The translations under genes were made by a program, and so were the position numbers. DNA of 64,000 nt from contig JAMKCH010084933.1 of assembly GCA_023653785.1 (NCBI GenBank), positions 62,001 to 126,000 on the forward strand, in the 5' to 3' direction. Below the pieces are notes generated by a model. The model ran no database searches. It was not told where the DNA came from and saw only the letters and a program-made list of their open reading frames with translations. The stretch is from Ophioderma brevispina. Its lineage: Eukaryota; Echinodermata; Ophiuroidea; Amphilepidida; Ophiodermatidae. Shown in pieces: positions 36,126-49,208 of the stretch (the stretch's first letter is position 1; the number at the start of each line of letters is the position of its first letter).

Positions 36126-36602
36126 TGACGATGATGGCGGTTAGTGGTGATAATGGACAATTATGCCAACATCCATTGACTATGTTGGTTCACAATTTAG
36201 CTTCTAAGAAGTCGTCACTTTTTTGAGATGCACGAGGACTAAATTGAAATAGAAAAGAATTACTAGCTCATACGCCAAGACGTGCTTCCAGCAATGTTGG
36301 ATGTGTCAACTATGTACTGTAACGCTATCCAATCAGAAGCAAAGTGAAATCTCATACAAACTCATGCGAAAATACAAAATCAAATATTGAAATGAAAAAA
36401 TAGCAGCCACCTTTAGATTGATCACAAAATTCCTAGAATGTACTAGAACCACAAATACCTTTAATTTGGAGGTATTCCGAAGATGGAAAAAATGTCGCGT
36501 ATATGTGCTTTATTGCAAAACATAGCGACCGCGCATCGGTGTTGAAAAAATTTCAAAGACATGTTGTAAAATGAAGAAGAAGAGAAGAAATAGAAGAAAT
36601 AT

Positions 36603-36653
36603 GAAGAAACTAGGCGTGCAGATCTAAAAAAAGTGTCCACGCCTAGTTTCTTC
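36603..36653. repeat. Hairpin with 16-bp perfect arms
   Basis: gaagaaactaggcgtg and its exact reverse complement, separated by 19 bases. Confidence 0.85.
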
Positions 36654-37192
36654 AATAATAGCTGTGTAGTTACTTCCGAGTTAGGTACAGAAGTATCTAT
36701 CTCACAAGCTACATTGACACACTCACCGTGTATACACTGTTGGGGACTACCTGGTGTGTATCTAAAAATGATGAATGCATCCCCAGTCCCAAATTATCAT
36801 TTGATTTTGTCATTTGTATCATTTAAAGAAATAATATAAGCAAGAAATAGGGGTATATGATATTGATTGAAGTCAATCTGAGGTCGTGCCACTTGCTTCT
36901 TTGCTTTATAAACGAGGTTTATTTTTCCGGTTCGTTTTGCCCAATTCCAAATGTGGAGAGAGCGTAAACGAGATTTTAATCAATAACTTGGTACAAATTT
37001 AAATCTAGAATTAAGTTCCTGCACATATTCCAGCAAGTAGTCCTGTTAGGATTGAACCGGTGACCTTCTGCCCAAGGATTAACACATAAATCAGTGATTA
37101 CGTTTCCTCCATTTTATTATTTAACTATTTTTCTTTACTTTCCTAATTCTGCCACGTGTCGTGAGGAATGAGGATTACTATTGACATTACAT

Positions 37193-38620
37193 TGCAGGTG
37201 TAGTGCCACGCACTAACAACTAAACATGAGAGTGTACAATTGCTAGACAAACTCCCCGTCACTCTTCTTTGTATTTTAGCGGACGTAAGAGTTACTAATG
37301 GGACACTTCGTGGTTACTATTCACTATCGTTTGCTTGTCCCTAGGTCATGTGGTATATTAGAGTTATCATATGACCGGTATTGTTAATATTCAATAACTG
37401 TAATATAAGGAATATCATAGACTTCGCGGGTAGTTACAGATATCTCTATAAAAGAGTTACTAAATGTTGATTGAAAAGAAAACAACCTATTGTTGAGGAC
37501 AGTCTTTGTAAAAGTTGATTAAACCTTAACACATTGTTGGCTAAAGTATACTCAGCTCTGCTTTGGTGGGTGTTATCTCTAAGAGTTTTTCTCACAGAAT
37601 TGGGCAATAAGTGCGCTTTTAGTAATTGTTACTAATTCTTTCTACTGTTTATCTTTTGCTTCATGAATCATGACTTGTGTTGCGCACATCACATACCTCC
37701 AGCAGCTCAAATTGTGTCTATCAATTTTCCATGACATTATCTACAATTTCGCTTTTTCATCTCTAGTCTTACAAAGATTTTTAAAAATATATATTTGTAA
37801 GAAGAAATGGATGATTTTGATCAAATTTACACATTTTTCTTTATGATACATTAAGTGATATGCACTTTGTCGACGTGATATCTACTTAAATGACTACTCG
37901 AAACCTGTACTTGACTTTTCAGTGACTCTGCTGTAAATAATCGACACATGTAGGGTTTATGTTGAATGCATTGTTTTAAAGAGTATTTTACCAACCTTTC
38001 ATGTACATAAAATACATTTAATGAAAGTTCTTAATTACATAGCAATCTAATATTAGCTTAAATTATCTCCCTCTCTCTTTTGCGTTTTTTATACAAACCT
38101 AATGCAATGAACGGTTCGAATTGTGACAGAACTGAAGCTTGTTTTGAAGTAGGTTTCACTTTAACTGGAGGATCTTCTGGAGTTAAAGGTTCATTTGTGG
38201 ATACTTCGTTTTGTGTATACTCGAAATAATGGTATTTCCAAAGGTTCTGTTGATTTTGGTATACAATTTATGAATTATGACCATATATTTGTATCACAGT
38301 ACTGTATGTTTTAGGACACTATTATAATCATAAGTTAAGGAAACGGACTAAAATTACACATTTCCAAATTTCATACAGAAAAAAATCTGCATAATACTTA
38401 TGCTAACAATCTCAATATTTAGGTAAGTCAGGGAGTCAGGGTGTAAAAGCACAATATGCCCTTTATATAACTGTGAACTGATTTGTATTTTAACATCTTT
38501 ATTTCCGCCGGGCGTGTATAGGCCAATTAAAGGCACTGTCAGCGATTTCTAAATCCCCAAAATCATCAAAAATCAGGTTTATGCATGTCTGTAACAAGAC
38601 TGGGTATCCCTAACGTACCC
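37193..38620. repeat. 1.43-kb direct duplication, unit 1
   Basis: Starts tgcaggtgtagtgccacg. It repeats as unit 2 from 38621, a 1428-base offset. It contains no recognisable gene. The first ~500 bases of the two units are almost identical, whereas the middle and end differ by many one-base indels, mostly in short homopolymers. The phrase ttaaaggcactgtcagcg lies near 38527. Confidence 0.9.
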
Positions 38621-40032
38621 TGCAAGTGTAGTGCCACGCACTAACAACTAAACATGAGAGTGTACAATTGCTAGACAAACTCCCCGTCACTCTTCTTTGT
38701 ATTTTAGCGGACGTAAGAGTTACTAATGGGACACTTCGTGGTCTATTCACTATCGTTTGCTTGTCCCTAGGTCATGTGGTATATTAGAGTTATCATATGA
38801 CCGGTATTGTTAATATTCAATAACTGTAATATAAGGAATATCATAGACTTCGCGGGTAGTTACAGATATCTCTATAAAGAGTTACTAAATGTTGATTGAA
38901 AAGAAAACAACCTATTGTTGAGGACAGTCTTTGTAAAAGTTGATTAAACCTTAACACATTGTTGGCTAAGTATACTCAGCTCTGCTTTGGTGGGTGTTAT
39001 CTCTAAGAGTTTTTCTCACAGAATTGGGCAATAAGTGCGCTTTTAGTAATTGTTACTAATTCTTTGCACTATTTCTTTGCTTCATGAATCATGACTTGTG
39101 TTGCGCACATCACATACCTCCAGAAGCTCAAATTGTGTCTATCAATTTCCATGACATATCTACAATTCGCTGTTCATCTATAGTCTTAAAAAGATTTTAA
39201 AAGATATATTTCTAAGAAGAATGGATGATTTTGATCGTCAATTTACCAAATTTTTCTTTATGATACATTAAGTGATTGATATGCACTTGTCGAGTGAGAT
39301 CTACTTAAATGACTACTCGAAGAATTGGTATCATTGACTTTCAGTGACTTGCTGTAAATTAAGCGACACATGTAGGGTTTAGTTGAATGCATTGTTTAAA
39401 GAGGATTTTAAACATTTCATGTAACATAAAATACATTTAATGAAAGTTTTAATTACATAGCAATATATATTAGCTTAAATTAATCTCCCTCTCTCTTTGC
39501 GTTTTTTATACAAACCTAATGCAATGAACGGTTCGAATTGTGACAGAAAATGAAGCTGTTTTGAAGTAGTTTCACTTTAATGGAGGATCTTCTGGAGTTA
39601 AAGGTTCATTTGTGGATACTTCGTTTTGTGTATACTCGAAATAATGGTATTTCCAAAGGTTCTGTTGTTTTGGTTACAATTTATGAAATTATGACAATAT
39701 ATTGGTATACAGTACTGTATGTTTTAGGACACTATTATTAATCATAAGTTAAGGGGGAAACGGACTAAAATTCACATTTCCAAATTTCATACAGAAAAAC
39801 TGCCATAATATTATGCTTAACAATCTCAATATTTAGGTAAGTCAGGGAGTCAGGGTTGTAAAAGCACAATATGACCTTTACTAACTGGGAACTGATTTGT
39901 ATTTTAACATTTATTCGCCGGCGTGTATAGGCCAATTAAAGGCACGTCAGCGATTTCTAAATCCCCAAAATCATCAAAAAAAATTCAGGTTGATGCATGT
40001 CTGTAACAAGACTGGGTATCCCTAACGTACCC
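38621..40032. repeat. 1.43-kb direct duplication, unit 2
   Basis: Second tandem copy, about 1412 bases, followed by the eight-base restart tgcaagtg at 40033-40040, as expected at the end of a tandem repeat. It carries no gene. Relative to unit 1 it has numerous single-base losses and gains. Confidence 0.9.
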
Positions 40033-40040
40033 TGCAAGTG

Positions 40041-40674
40041 GTAAGACCAAAAGCAAACCTTAATACATTAAAAATTGGTACTTTAGTTCATTACTGTCCA
40101 TATTAACACTGCAAATGAATGAAATGGGATTAATATCTTGAACACTGCTATTTTCTTTCTTTTCTGTCAGTTTTTCAGTGGAAAAACCAAAAAAATGGTG
40201 AGAAATAATAATGACTTACCTGAGTATTTCGTGCAAATTTCAAAGTATTTTGAATCTGCGGGGATCATCGAGAGTGTCGTTAGGTTTAGGGCCATTATTT
40301 AAAAAATTACCAATCCGATCCATAAACATGGTGTTATAAGTTGTAATAAGCCACTGGATGCTGAACTTGAGGTTGGCATAAGGTTGGAATGTGTTCATGC
40401 AGGGGTCATGATTACAGAGTCATATGATAGCGAATCCTACGGTCTAGCTGTCTATTGTCTTCTCTATCATGTCAATACATGTACATTGTTTCAGCACAAT
40501 ACCCAATACAGTTAGTCGGCAGGTTTACCCAAGTACTATTATTCAGAGTAAAATTGTTTGGACCATGGTCATACAATAGGCAAACGACCTTGCTATTGGT
40601 CACACTCCCTGCACACGTCTTTTTATTGTCAAGACTTAATCAAGGCATTATTTAACAGCAGTTATAATAAGTAC
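40041..40674. other. Unassigned region
   Basis: No gene or repeat recognised. Confidence 0.4.
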
Positions 40675-41125
40675 GCTGAAGGATGTGGCGCAAGATAGAG
40701 ATTAACATTCCCCTTTGAAGTTATGCAAGTCCTGGCTTGATGCCTACAGAGCAGGAAGGGCGTTCCATAAGCCTACAGAGAATGGGTGAACGGCTTTTTC
40801 GGTGGGAGACCAAGTTGGACCTTGTGATTTCACAGCAATGACATGAGACCCGGCTGAGAGCCTAAGGCGGGGTTGTCAACTGAGAGCAGCTCAGATAGCA
40901 ACTGGCAAGGAGATCCGATCGGTACTTGTCCATAAAAGTGGTGGAAAAGCAAGTCGACAATTCCAACTGCCTGCGATGAGCACAATGGTTTGGATGTGGT
41001 GAGAGGTGAACTCACTCTCAGGGGTACCAATGATGGAAACAGCACGTCTTTGGATTGCATTAGTTGGATAGTGCAGTGGGTGTTGTTCCACAATATGCTT
41101 GGTTTGCCTATTCCATGCGGGATCG
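40675..41125 (-). pseudogene. LINE ORF2 C-terminal fragment
   Basis: On the minus strand the text reads NAIQRRAVSIIG (about 41060-41020), the conserved block after the RT (usual form ..LD.IQRRAVRLIGD), and further on RLRLSAGSHVIAV then FSVGLWNALPA near 40760, matching the terminal LWN.LP block of jockey/CR1-like ORF2 proteins. Two overlapping open frames (40830-41093 and 40891-41091) show that a frameshift separates the halves. No RT core is present. Confidence 0.6.
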
Positions 41126-41140
41126 AACCATGGATTAATT

Positions 41141-41395
41141 ATATCCCTTAATTCCTAAATGCTATTTTTGGCCACTTTTTAAAAAATCACGGAGCGGACC
41201 CCTGCCTTGTGCTAGGGAAGAATTGCTTCTAGATCTACGAAGACAAATTACGCTACCTCCCATTCTTGCGGTTGAGGTCAGGTTGATAGCCATTTTCCTC
41301 GGGGGAAGTAAGGGATACAATAGCCCTTTGAGTTTGTCTTTAAGGTAGTTTGTAGCTCGACGTCGAGCATTCCTACACGATGAATGTCAGTTTTA
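41141..41395 (+). repeat. Dispersed repeat, copy 2 (shared with 13211-13390)
   Basis: Shares tatatccc, cacggagcggaccNctNcct, ttgcggttgaggtcagg-like text and a closing acgatgaatgtcag with the copy at 13211. A perfect 14-bp palindrome gctcgacgtcgagc lies at 41355-41368. Confidence 0.6.
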
Positions 41396-42020
41396 ACCAA
41401 TTTAGAAAATCACAGGAGACCAAGGACAGGTCCTTACTGAGATGCCAAATAAATCGCCCTGTCGACCTCTTCCAGAGTGTTCCTAAGAAGTGGGAGACTT
41501 GGCATGGCCGTCTTGCAGTTCAAATCGATGGAAATCAGGCCCAATTATAGATATGAGATGAGAATTCAATTCCTGATGCCAGCAAATGTAAGGGTTATAC
41601 AGTTTCCAAAGGCATTCGCTTTTTAAAACATAGTAATACATACACATACTTTTTGTGTCTGCCACATTGAATTAATTGATTTGGATGCTTTAAAATTTGT
41701 AGGGGGTTTTATATTCTAACTTCAGGAGACCAGTTTTTTCGAAACTTAAATTTGGATCGATTTTAATTCTTCTTTTTTAATCAAACAATCACCATTTCAC
41801 ATCTATTAGACCAATTGATCTGAAGTTTATGTTCCACAACTAAACATAGTTTTATACTGAATTCAGGGGATTTTAGACCTCAAATAGGCAGTTTCCAGAG
41901 CTTTCGACCAGCTATTGAGATCACAGTTATGGTGTTGACTTCTCATGTACAAAGACAAATAACGCATGTTGGCGTGACTTCCTGATTGATACTCGTCATT
42001 AAGGGTCATTTCCGGTTTTG
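41396..42020. other. Unassigned region
   Basis: No gene or repeat recognised. Confidence 0.4.
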
Positions 42021-42024
42021 AGCA

Positions 42025-42453
42025 GAGTGCAACACATCGTAAGTGACATTTTGGCGAAATTGAGGTTGAGGGTTGACACAAAGTGAAGTAATGTAACATT
42101 TTTAAGACATGTTAAAGTCATGCCTTAAATAAGTAACAAAAGTAGGGCCTAAATACGTTAAATGCACGTTTGTAGCTTTATATGGTCATGTGTTAGTGAC
42201 AACACCTCGGAAGTGGCACTTGGAATGGTGTTGCACTCAAATTGTGAGTGCAACACATAGTGACTGCAAAAACTTGTTTTTCTATTTTCTTGTTATTTTT
42301 TTAAGTTTCAAACTGGAAAGTGCTAGATTCTAATAACACAAATATGCTGAAACAAGGTATAATACACTTATATGCACATAAGATGGTATGGCACGGGAAG
42401 CCATTATGAGTGCAATACCATCGCAAGTGACACTTACGATGGGGTTTGCACTC
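42025..42453. repeat. Cluster of three short hairpin repeats sharing one motif
   Basis: The motif gagtgcaaca(c)catcgtaag / gtgacact appears near 42025-42050, in a hairpin at 42229-42255 (tgttgcactca...tgagtgcaaca), and in a longer hairpin at 42408-42453 where gagtgcaataccatcg faces cgatggggtttgcactc and the loop itself contains aagtgacactt. Confidence 0.6.
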
Positions 42454-43980
42454 ACACTATTTTAGGTTGTGCAGCTACGATATCTAAAAAGTAAATAACT
42501 TATTTCTATTATTTTTAACAATGTTTATGTGGTTGTATTGACAAATTTAAACTCTATAATATTCCCACCATGTTTAGTCGATGGACATCAGATGAGAACA
42601 CAAAAATACAAATGACTTTTCTTCGAAAAATAGCCCAAAATGCACTACTTACGCGTGCTGGTTTTATATTAGAGGTGACGATATTTGATGTTCGGATGGG
42701 CCGACTAGTCAAACAAAAGTATTTATGCCCTAAGATAGCAAACTTTTAATCTGGCACATTATTGCGTTTTTATTAGTACAGACAAAAACCGAATCAAAGC
42801 TGTATATTTTAAAAAAGAAAATACTGAGTGTTCCCTCTGGGACTCATATCTTTGTCACGAGCTCTATGTAACTCCACCAATTGAGTCAAAATCTACTCCC
42901 GCGCAAATTTTGATTGCGCGCCTGGTGGTTTTTACCTCCCTCTTTGTAGAAGAAATTAGCAGAAAACAAAGAATCGACATACTATAGTGTTGTTCACTAA
43001 ATGGTCATACCCATTCGACAAACACAAGTGTTTTTATTCTGGATTAAATTCTGTGTGAAAAAAATGAGAGAACATGCAATATTAGCCGTAAACATAGAAA
43101 AAACGATGGAAGGGATCCTTTACCATGTCTTTGGTAACCTGAGTGCAATTAACGCGTTACAATTATCGTATCTTGAATTGTAAGTAACCTAACTGAAGCT
43201 CTTAGGGAATGTCGACTTCATTAGCGAATTAAAATTAATGAGTTGGTCTTTGCAATATCAGAATCAAGGAAACAACCTGTGATTTATAGTGTCCAACGTA
43301 ATCTGGTGTCCATAATTATGTGGTTTTACGTTCACCAGCTCCGCAAATAATATGCAATTATATTGAAACTTAAAGAATTCATGCATATTATCAGGATTAT
43401 TTTACATTTCACGTGTGAGTGAATATATCACCTTATATTATTAATGGCATTTATTGAGTAAGGTAAGTACTGACTGTGCTGTGTATACTCTATGTATGCC
43501 TGTATATGTGTAAGAACATCAACTCATATCTAACACCTTGCAATTAGGTGGTTCGATCTTTGAGGCATGTAAGTCCTTAAATTTCAAGAATTCAAAGCCG
43601 CAAGGAATGTAAAAACAATATATACACATTTGGGAGTATTTTTGGATTTAACATAACGAATGTAGCAAAATATGCCAAATCTTGACTTTATTTACTTTAG
43701 GCGCCACATCCACAGTGACGACAAGGCGGCAACCATCATAAACCCAATGACAATGGCAGTGGCAATTACACATTGAGTACTAATACAACAAACATATTGT
43801 CTAGAAGTAGAAATCCCCATGATTCTAGAAATATGAATACAAAGTTATTGGCATTAAAGAAAAAATCTCCTATTTCTATTCTATGAGTGTTGTGACAGGT
43901 TATTTTTGACGACATCTGAGATATTATATGTGTAGTATATATAACACAATGTAGACAATGTAAGACCAAAATTAAAATAC
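42454..43980. other. Unassigned region
   Basis: No gene recognised. Confidence 0.4.
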
Positions 43981-44095
43981 AATTTTATATATATAAATTA
44001 TTATATATATATATATATATTGATAAATATATATATATTATTATATATATATATATATATATAATTATGAATTTTATATATCTATTATATATAGT
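43981..44095. repeat. AT-rich low-complexity and (AT)n microsatellite
   Basis: Interrupted AT dinucleotide runs; the overlapping minus-strand frame reading IYIYIY is an artefact. Confidence 0.9.
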
Positions 44096-45472
44096 ATATT
44101 CATTGATTTGTTCTTCTATGGCAATATTGAAAAACAAAATGGAATTTAATTGACAAACGCGTGCGTACATGACATTAACGATTCCAACGGTAAGGTACAA
44201 ACTAGACGGTTTATTAGCTGTTGAAAGAACATCGCTGTTTAAAGCTGAGGATCGAATTAACTGAGCAGTTTATGATGTTTATTGGCAATATTCTCTGGAG
44301 GATTTGCGTGACTCACTGGTGCGGAAATTAATTCTTTTAAGCTTTTGGGGTTTCAACCAGATAAATTGAGAAAGGAACAGTTTGCACTTTAGGAAAAATA
44401 TAGATATGATTGAAATTGAAGAATTATTCTGGAATTTTGCGACAGATAGCTGGATACAGTTATATCGGAATGTGTTAAATAGAAACAAAACAAGCCATGT
44501 CAAAATAATTTGACAGCAAAGATCGTGTTGTTCTTGCTTTAGGAAATGAAAAACCCATGGCACTCTTGAAAAAGCGCCAGAGCCGTCCCGCGATAAAGCG
44601 AGGCTTTAAATACAAACCGGGTCTAGCTCTGGAGTAAAAAAAGCCTCAGAAAAAAATCTTCAGAAAAAAAACCCTCTGATAGAAATCGAACATGCATCGT
44701 TTGAATTGCGGGTACGCGGCTTTCCCGCCTACAGTGAGTACTTGAATTTCCAGAGTATAATTTCAGAACAAGGTGTTGAATTTATTTTCAATGACATGTG
44801 GCATAATGACAGGTTTGTTCTTACTTGTCGTCGTATTATTTTCATCGAGTTTTTTGGAAGTTCTGTTGAAATGAGATGCTGTGTAGAACTGCATATGCAG
44901 GAACTGTGTTAACTTTCAAAGCAAGCTGGGTAATTGATTGATGGGAGCGCTGTATTGAAAGAAAAATAAAAAAATTAAAAGACCGTGTTTCGATATTTTA
45001 CATTTTTATTATCTTTTTCTAATGCATTATGCATGATTGAAAATATTTGTCTTGTTGTTGGTACATCTATAACAACAAACGAAACGCTGAGGTACCTGAA
45101 CACAAAGGACATGTGTTTGTTATAAACGGAGTCAAGAAAGGACTTCCTCAAGCCAAATTGTTATCATCAAATTATTATTAATCAGTATACTGCTCGAGAT
45201 TTCTTACTTCAAACTTAATTCTCTACACGCACAAATGGTTTATGACTCATGCGAGAGGTTGATATGAGAGAGAATGTGAATTAAGGTTCGTCTAAGGGTT
45301 TTCGGCAATGATAAGATGTGAATTATTTAATGAATTATATTAGAATCTTCAAATCTTCTAAATGTGATCTTGCATAGTGTTTGGACTGGTAACTAAAAAC
45401 CTTTAAAAGGGGGGTATTGTACCTGTTGTTGTCGTGTGTATAATCAACACGTGAATTAGAGACAAACCATGG

Positions 45473-45475
<3 letters not shown>
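44096..45475. other. Unassigned region
   Basis: A ccagagc...gctctgg pair bounds 44577-44632. The open frame at 44706-44912 has no recognisable domain. No gene called. Confidence 0.4.

Positions 45476-45560
<85 letters not shown>
45476..45560. repeat. (TA)n microsatellite, about 42 copies
   Basis: Uninterrupted TA array. The minus-strand open frames over it are artefacts. Confidence 0.95.
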
Positions 45561-45562
<2 letters not shown>

Positions 45563-45968
45563 TTGCATATGAGTGAAAATGTGCATAATAATAACTTAAC
45601 ACGAATACGAATATATAAAGTATTATAGATATTTTAAATAACATGACATGTTAAAAATATAGAGTTTTATTTTACATGACGTAAAATGTACACAAATTAA
45701 TAGAGAGAATCACGAATTTAATAATAAAATTTACACACTGTAAGACTTTTCCTTGTTTACCTAAAACATACTTAAACGATACTATTTACCCACTGTTAAC
45801 AGCGGCCTTTTTATTGTTGGGCATAATTTGTAATTTCCCAGTTTTCTACTTCAAGCAGCCAGTTAAGAATTGCTACTGTCTTCTTCATGATAGCCCTCAA
45901 CAGATGGGAGAAAGCATAGGGCAATAAAGAAATGCTAGCAATTACTATTCATCAGATAAAAACACACC

Positions 45969-46292
45969 ATGATGGCTAGTTTGTCATTCCTGCTTCATGG
46001 CATGGAAAATATCTACGTTGGTTTTCGGTTACGTGTGTATACAAAATGCACACGAAGTATGCGCCGGGGATTCTGCCAGTTCGGGAGGTACAAAGCGAGG
46101 ATGCGGTCAATGCCCCGTATGTCGTCTGCGATTAATGCCCGTACGGATTTCATCAAATTGACGCACGGAAACATGGTTATGTTAAAAAATGGGGGCTGGA
46201 TGAGAATATGTCCGCGGGTAAAGAACCGGACTATTCCCATAACTCGTCATCAAAACAGGAAAGAAATGGACCTAAATCAATTTCACTTATGA
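45969..46292 (+). CDS. Orphan open frame, 107 residues, possible exon
   Basis: No family recognised. The frame lies in a patch visibly richer in G and C than its AT-rich surroundings, and is basic (many Arg and Lys, with MRRGFCQFGRYKARMRSM near the middle). No signal peptide, membrane segment or repeat is clear. The opposite strand is also open over 46013-46240, as expected in a GC-rich patch, so strand and reality are both doubtful. It could be an unrecognised transposon fragment or chance. Confidence 0.15.
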   Translation: MMASLSFLLHGMENIYVGFRLRVYTKCTRSMRRGFCQFGRYKARMRSMPRMSSAINARTDFIKLTHGNMVMLKNGGWMRICPRVKNRTIPITRHQNRKEMDLNQFHL

Positions 46293-48263
46293 ATACGTAA
46301 TTGAAGCAACAACATTAGTGAAATGTTTTGAAGAATCCGAAAGAGATTGTTCTTTGGAACAGTAGACGCCATTATGGTTAAGTGAACATGGCATATATAA
46401 CCTTTTTATGAAAGGTTTTACATATTAAGTTCCTACTTCTAGCTCTGCAATGCACATATATTTGACGATAGAACAAAGAGTTGAAACAATAACATTGAAA
46501 CGTTGCATTTTCCTAAAAGGTATGTCAAATAGTTTTTAATCATTTCCACATTTTCTAATAACTGTCAAAACTTGAGATCAATTCCTGATTTGAAAAATCT
46601 AAATGAAACTCCGTAAAACAATAAAAAGCGGATATCTTGTATAGCATATCCACGGTTAATTACGCCTTGTCTAGTACATTCTATTGGTCAGTGTTGGCAT
46701 TTAAGGGCATATTTGTTGCCCACAGCGCCCTATACCTACTACAACCATACTCTGCTCTAAAGCCATGTTTAGCTGACATAGTGACTCTTGTCCGGTGAAT
46801 TTGATAGAAGTGATATATATTATCAACTAGCATATTGCTAAGATGGCTTTAAGCAGCAGGTGCAGGCCAGGTAATCAAAAGACTGCCAACTCTCTTGTTC
46901 TTCACTATCCTACAGGCGCTGGACATCTAGTCAACATCACACTGACTCGCCAGTGGCAGTGGAGCAAATAACAATATTGAGGGGAGGCAAATGACAGGAG
47001 TTGAAAGTGTAAAAAAAATAGAAAGTCTTCCAGAAACATGGTCATGGGAAATTTGGCAGCAAGGTTGGCTGGGAGGATTCGTATAAGGTACTACAGGCGA
47101 TCCCCGTCGACAGTGTCATATCATTTCATAGCTTATCTAGCGACAGCTTGATGGCATCCAACATGATTGCAGGTCTAATATGATGACATATCGCAGCGTC
47201 ACATTCATGGTAAGAAATATGTGTACATTTTTGTTGTTAACAGCTTTTATATTGTCATAGGGAAGAAACTAAAAGATTGATGAAAGTCGTATACATAAAT
47301 TGCTTCATTAGGAGGCCCACAATTTATCTCTCCATTCCTAACATAATCAAAGATTTCCATATATTCTTAAAATATTAAAACTATCAAAATTGACATTTTG
47401 AAATCCTCTCGTCTAACAAAACTAAACGAAAGTAAAATGTCAATATGACTTAATCGATCTTTGAGTTTGTTCCTCTAGATATGTTTATGATCTTTATTGC
47501 CAGTATTCCTCGTAATTCTATCCCCAGTCTAGGGAAAGCACGCTTTTGTTACAACACAAGTATGTTGTATCTGTATCAAGGTGCAACTTGTACGGTTTAA
47601 TTATTTGTTAACAATGCGTCTTACGTCGACTATACTTCCGTTGGTGCCCAAAGGGAAGGGGCTGCGCAGGGAACTAACTTCAAACTATTTTGATCAAACC
47701 CCATCCTAGATGACTACCCGTTGAAATAGTTTTATGATAACAGGTTCATAGGTATCTCAATATATACTGAATCGCAAAATACGAAATCAATACTTAACAA
47801 AACATGTTTTCTGCAGAATTCCACTCATGATCTAAACTGTAATTCTGCCACAAAATACTCGCGTCAATCATTTGGAAAAATGGTAATTTCAGAAACAAAC
47901 AAGTATTTAGAGTGAGCAAAAGCGCCAAATCTACGCGTCAATTTCCGACAACCCGTCGACAATGAATTTAACACAAACAACATTAAGTACATGTGGCTCC
48001 CAGGAAACATTCATTAAAATATTTAATTTCAATTGAAATGGAAAACCTTTGAAATGTAACTTTTTATAGCCGAATAATCGTTGAGAAAATTAAAGCGTGG
48101 TTGTTTAATAAATACTATATTTAATATGCACATTAAAGAAGATAACAATTATATAATATGTAATGAACTATGAGTGCGATCGTAAAAAATATATTACGAG
48201 GTCAAATTGTTCAATTTCACGAGGCGATATCAAGAAGTTATATCAAAATAACTTTTCCTCAAA

Positions 48264-48330
48264 CACACATACACGCACACACAAACACACACACACACAC
48301 AAGAACACACACACGCGCGCGAGCGAGCGC
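48264..48330. repeat. (AC)n / GC-alternating microsatellite
   Basis: Imperfect AC array ending in cgcgcgcgagcgagcgc. Confidence 0.85.
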
Positions 48331-49208
48331 ACTCATGTATCTCTATGTTGACATCCTTAATGAAACATTTTACTCATCTGTGTCACGCACGCCTCTGTAG
48401 AGGCTCGGTGCTTTCCTATATCATGGTCCAATTTGTTATATGATGTTTCGCACTTTCATGGAAGCATATCACCAAAAACATCTTCATTACAAATTTTGAG
48501 TGTTATGAACAAATGTGAACTTTCTTAGATGGAGTAAAGTGGGGGACGATGTTATCGATCGGGTCACTCATCTTTAAATAGCTTGTGGAGACATTTGGCG
48601 TACTCTACAAGGCAAGGCGTCTCCACAAACGCATCTATCTATACTGAATATGCAATCGCACACATAAATTCACGCATCCTCGTAATTCCGGCGCGCGCGC
48701 AAACGCACACACACACATCCTTACACAAATACAAACACATACAACAAAAGAAAAATAAAAAAATAAGACAAAAGGGTCACTTGACGGGAACGCTTACATG
48801 ACAAACACTTCCGTCTACCTGAGACTTAGTTGAGGTAATACAGTAATCGCCTTCAGGTGTACAGAAGATTGGTTAGTGTCCCATCAATTGTGGGGTGTCC
48901 CAGTATAGCAGCATTCACTCTATTCATCTGAACTTTGGATAGGTCCGTGTATAGTTTTCTGGCATATTCATGGAGCTATCATAATGGGTTTTCTCTGATC
49001 TCTGACAAAATTAATAGAAAATTCGATCAGACATCCTTGAGTAATCCTCACATAGGGGAAAATTCGCTTATACCTTATACGATATCTGATTGACTCCAAT
49101 ATAACTTATATTGTGAGTGACGAAATTTGTTCTCTGACAGGCTAAATAGGTTCATTCTCTGTCACGGATTCTATTGGTGTCGAGTGTCTAGTGAAATGTC
49201 GATTGTAT

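Larger units (their letters stand above)
35721..37192. other. Unassigned region with microsatellite and hairpin
   Basis: Contains a GAT microsatellite (36080-36125) and a 16-bp-arm hairpin (36603-36618 with 36638-36653, gaagaaactaggcgtg). On the minus strand near 37045-37075, ggtcaccggttcaatcc resembles a tRNA T-arm, but the rest of a cloverleaf is absent. No gene. Confidence 0.45.
45561..49208. other. Unassigned region with AC microsatellites
   Basis: AC-rich and GC-alternating microsatellites lie at about 48264-48330 and 48692-48720. A GC-richer patch at 46010-46260 carries one open frame (listed separately). Nothing else recognised over 3.6 kb. Confidence 0.4.

Noticed and set aside
37041..37080. 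tRNA T-arm-like text on the minus strand (ggtcaccggttcaatcc)
   Set aside because: No D arm or acceptor stem could be laid out around it; at most a SINE scrap.
38527..38560. ttaaaggcactgtcagcg as the start of another TTAA MITE
   Set aside because: No inverted partner end was found; it is duplicated only as part of the 1.43-kb unit.
45335..45644. Minus-strand frames reading IYIYIY
   Set aside because: They are produced by the TA microsatellite.
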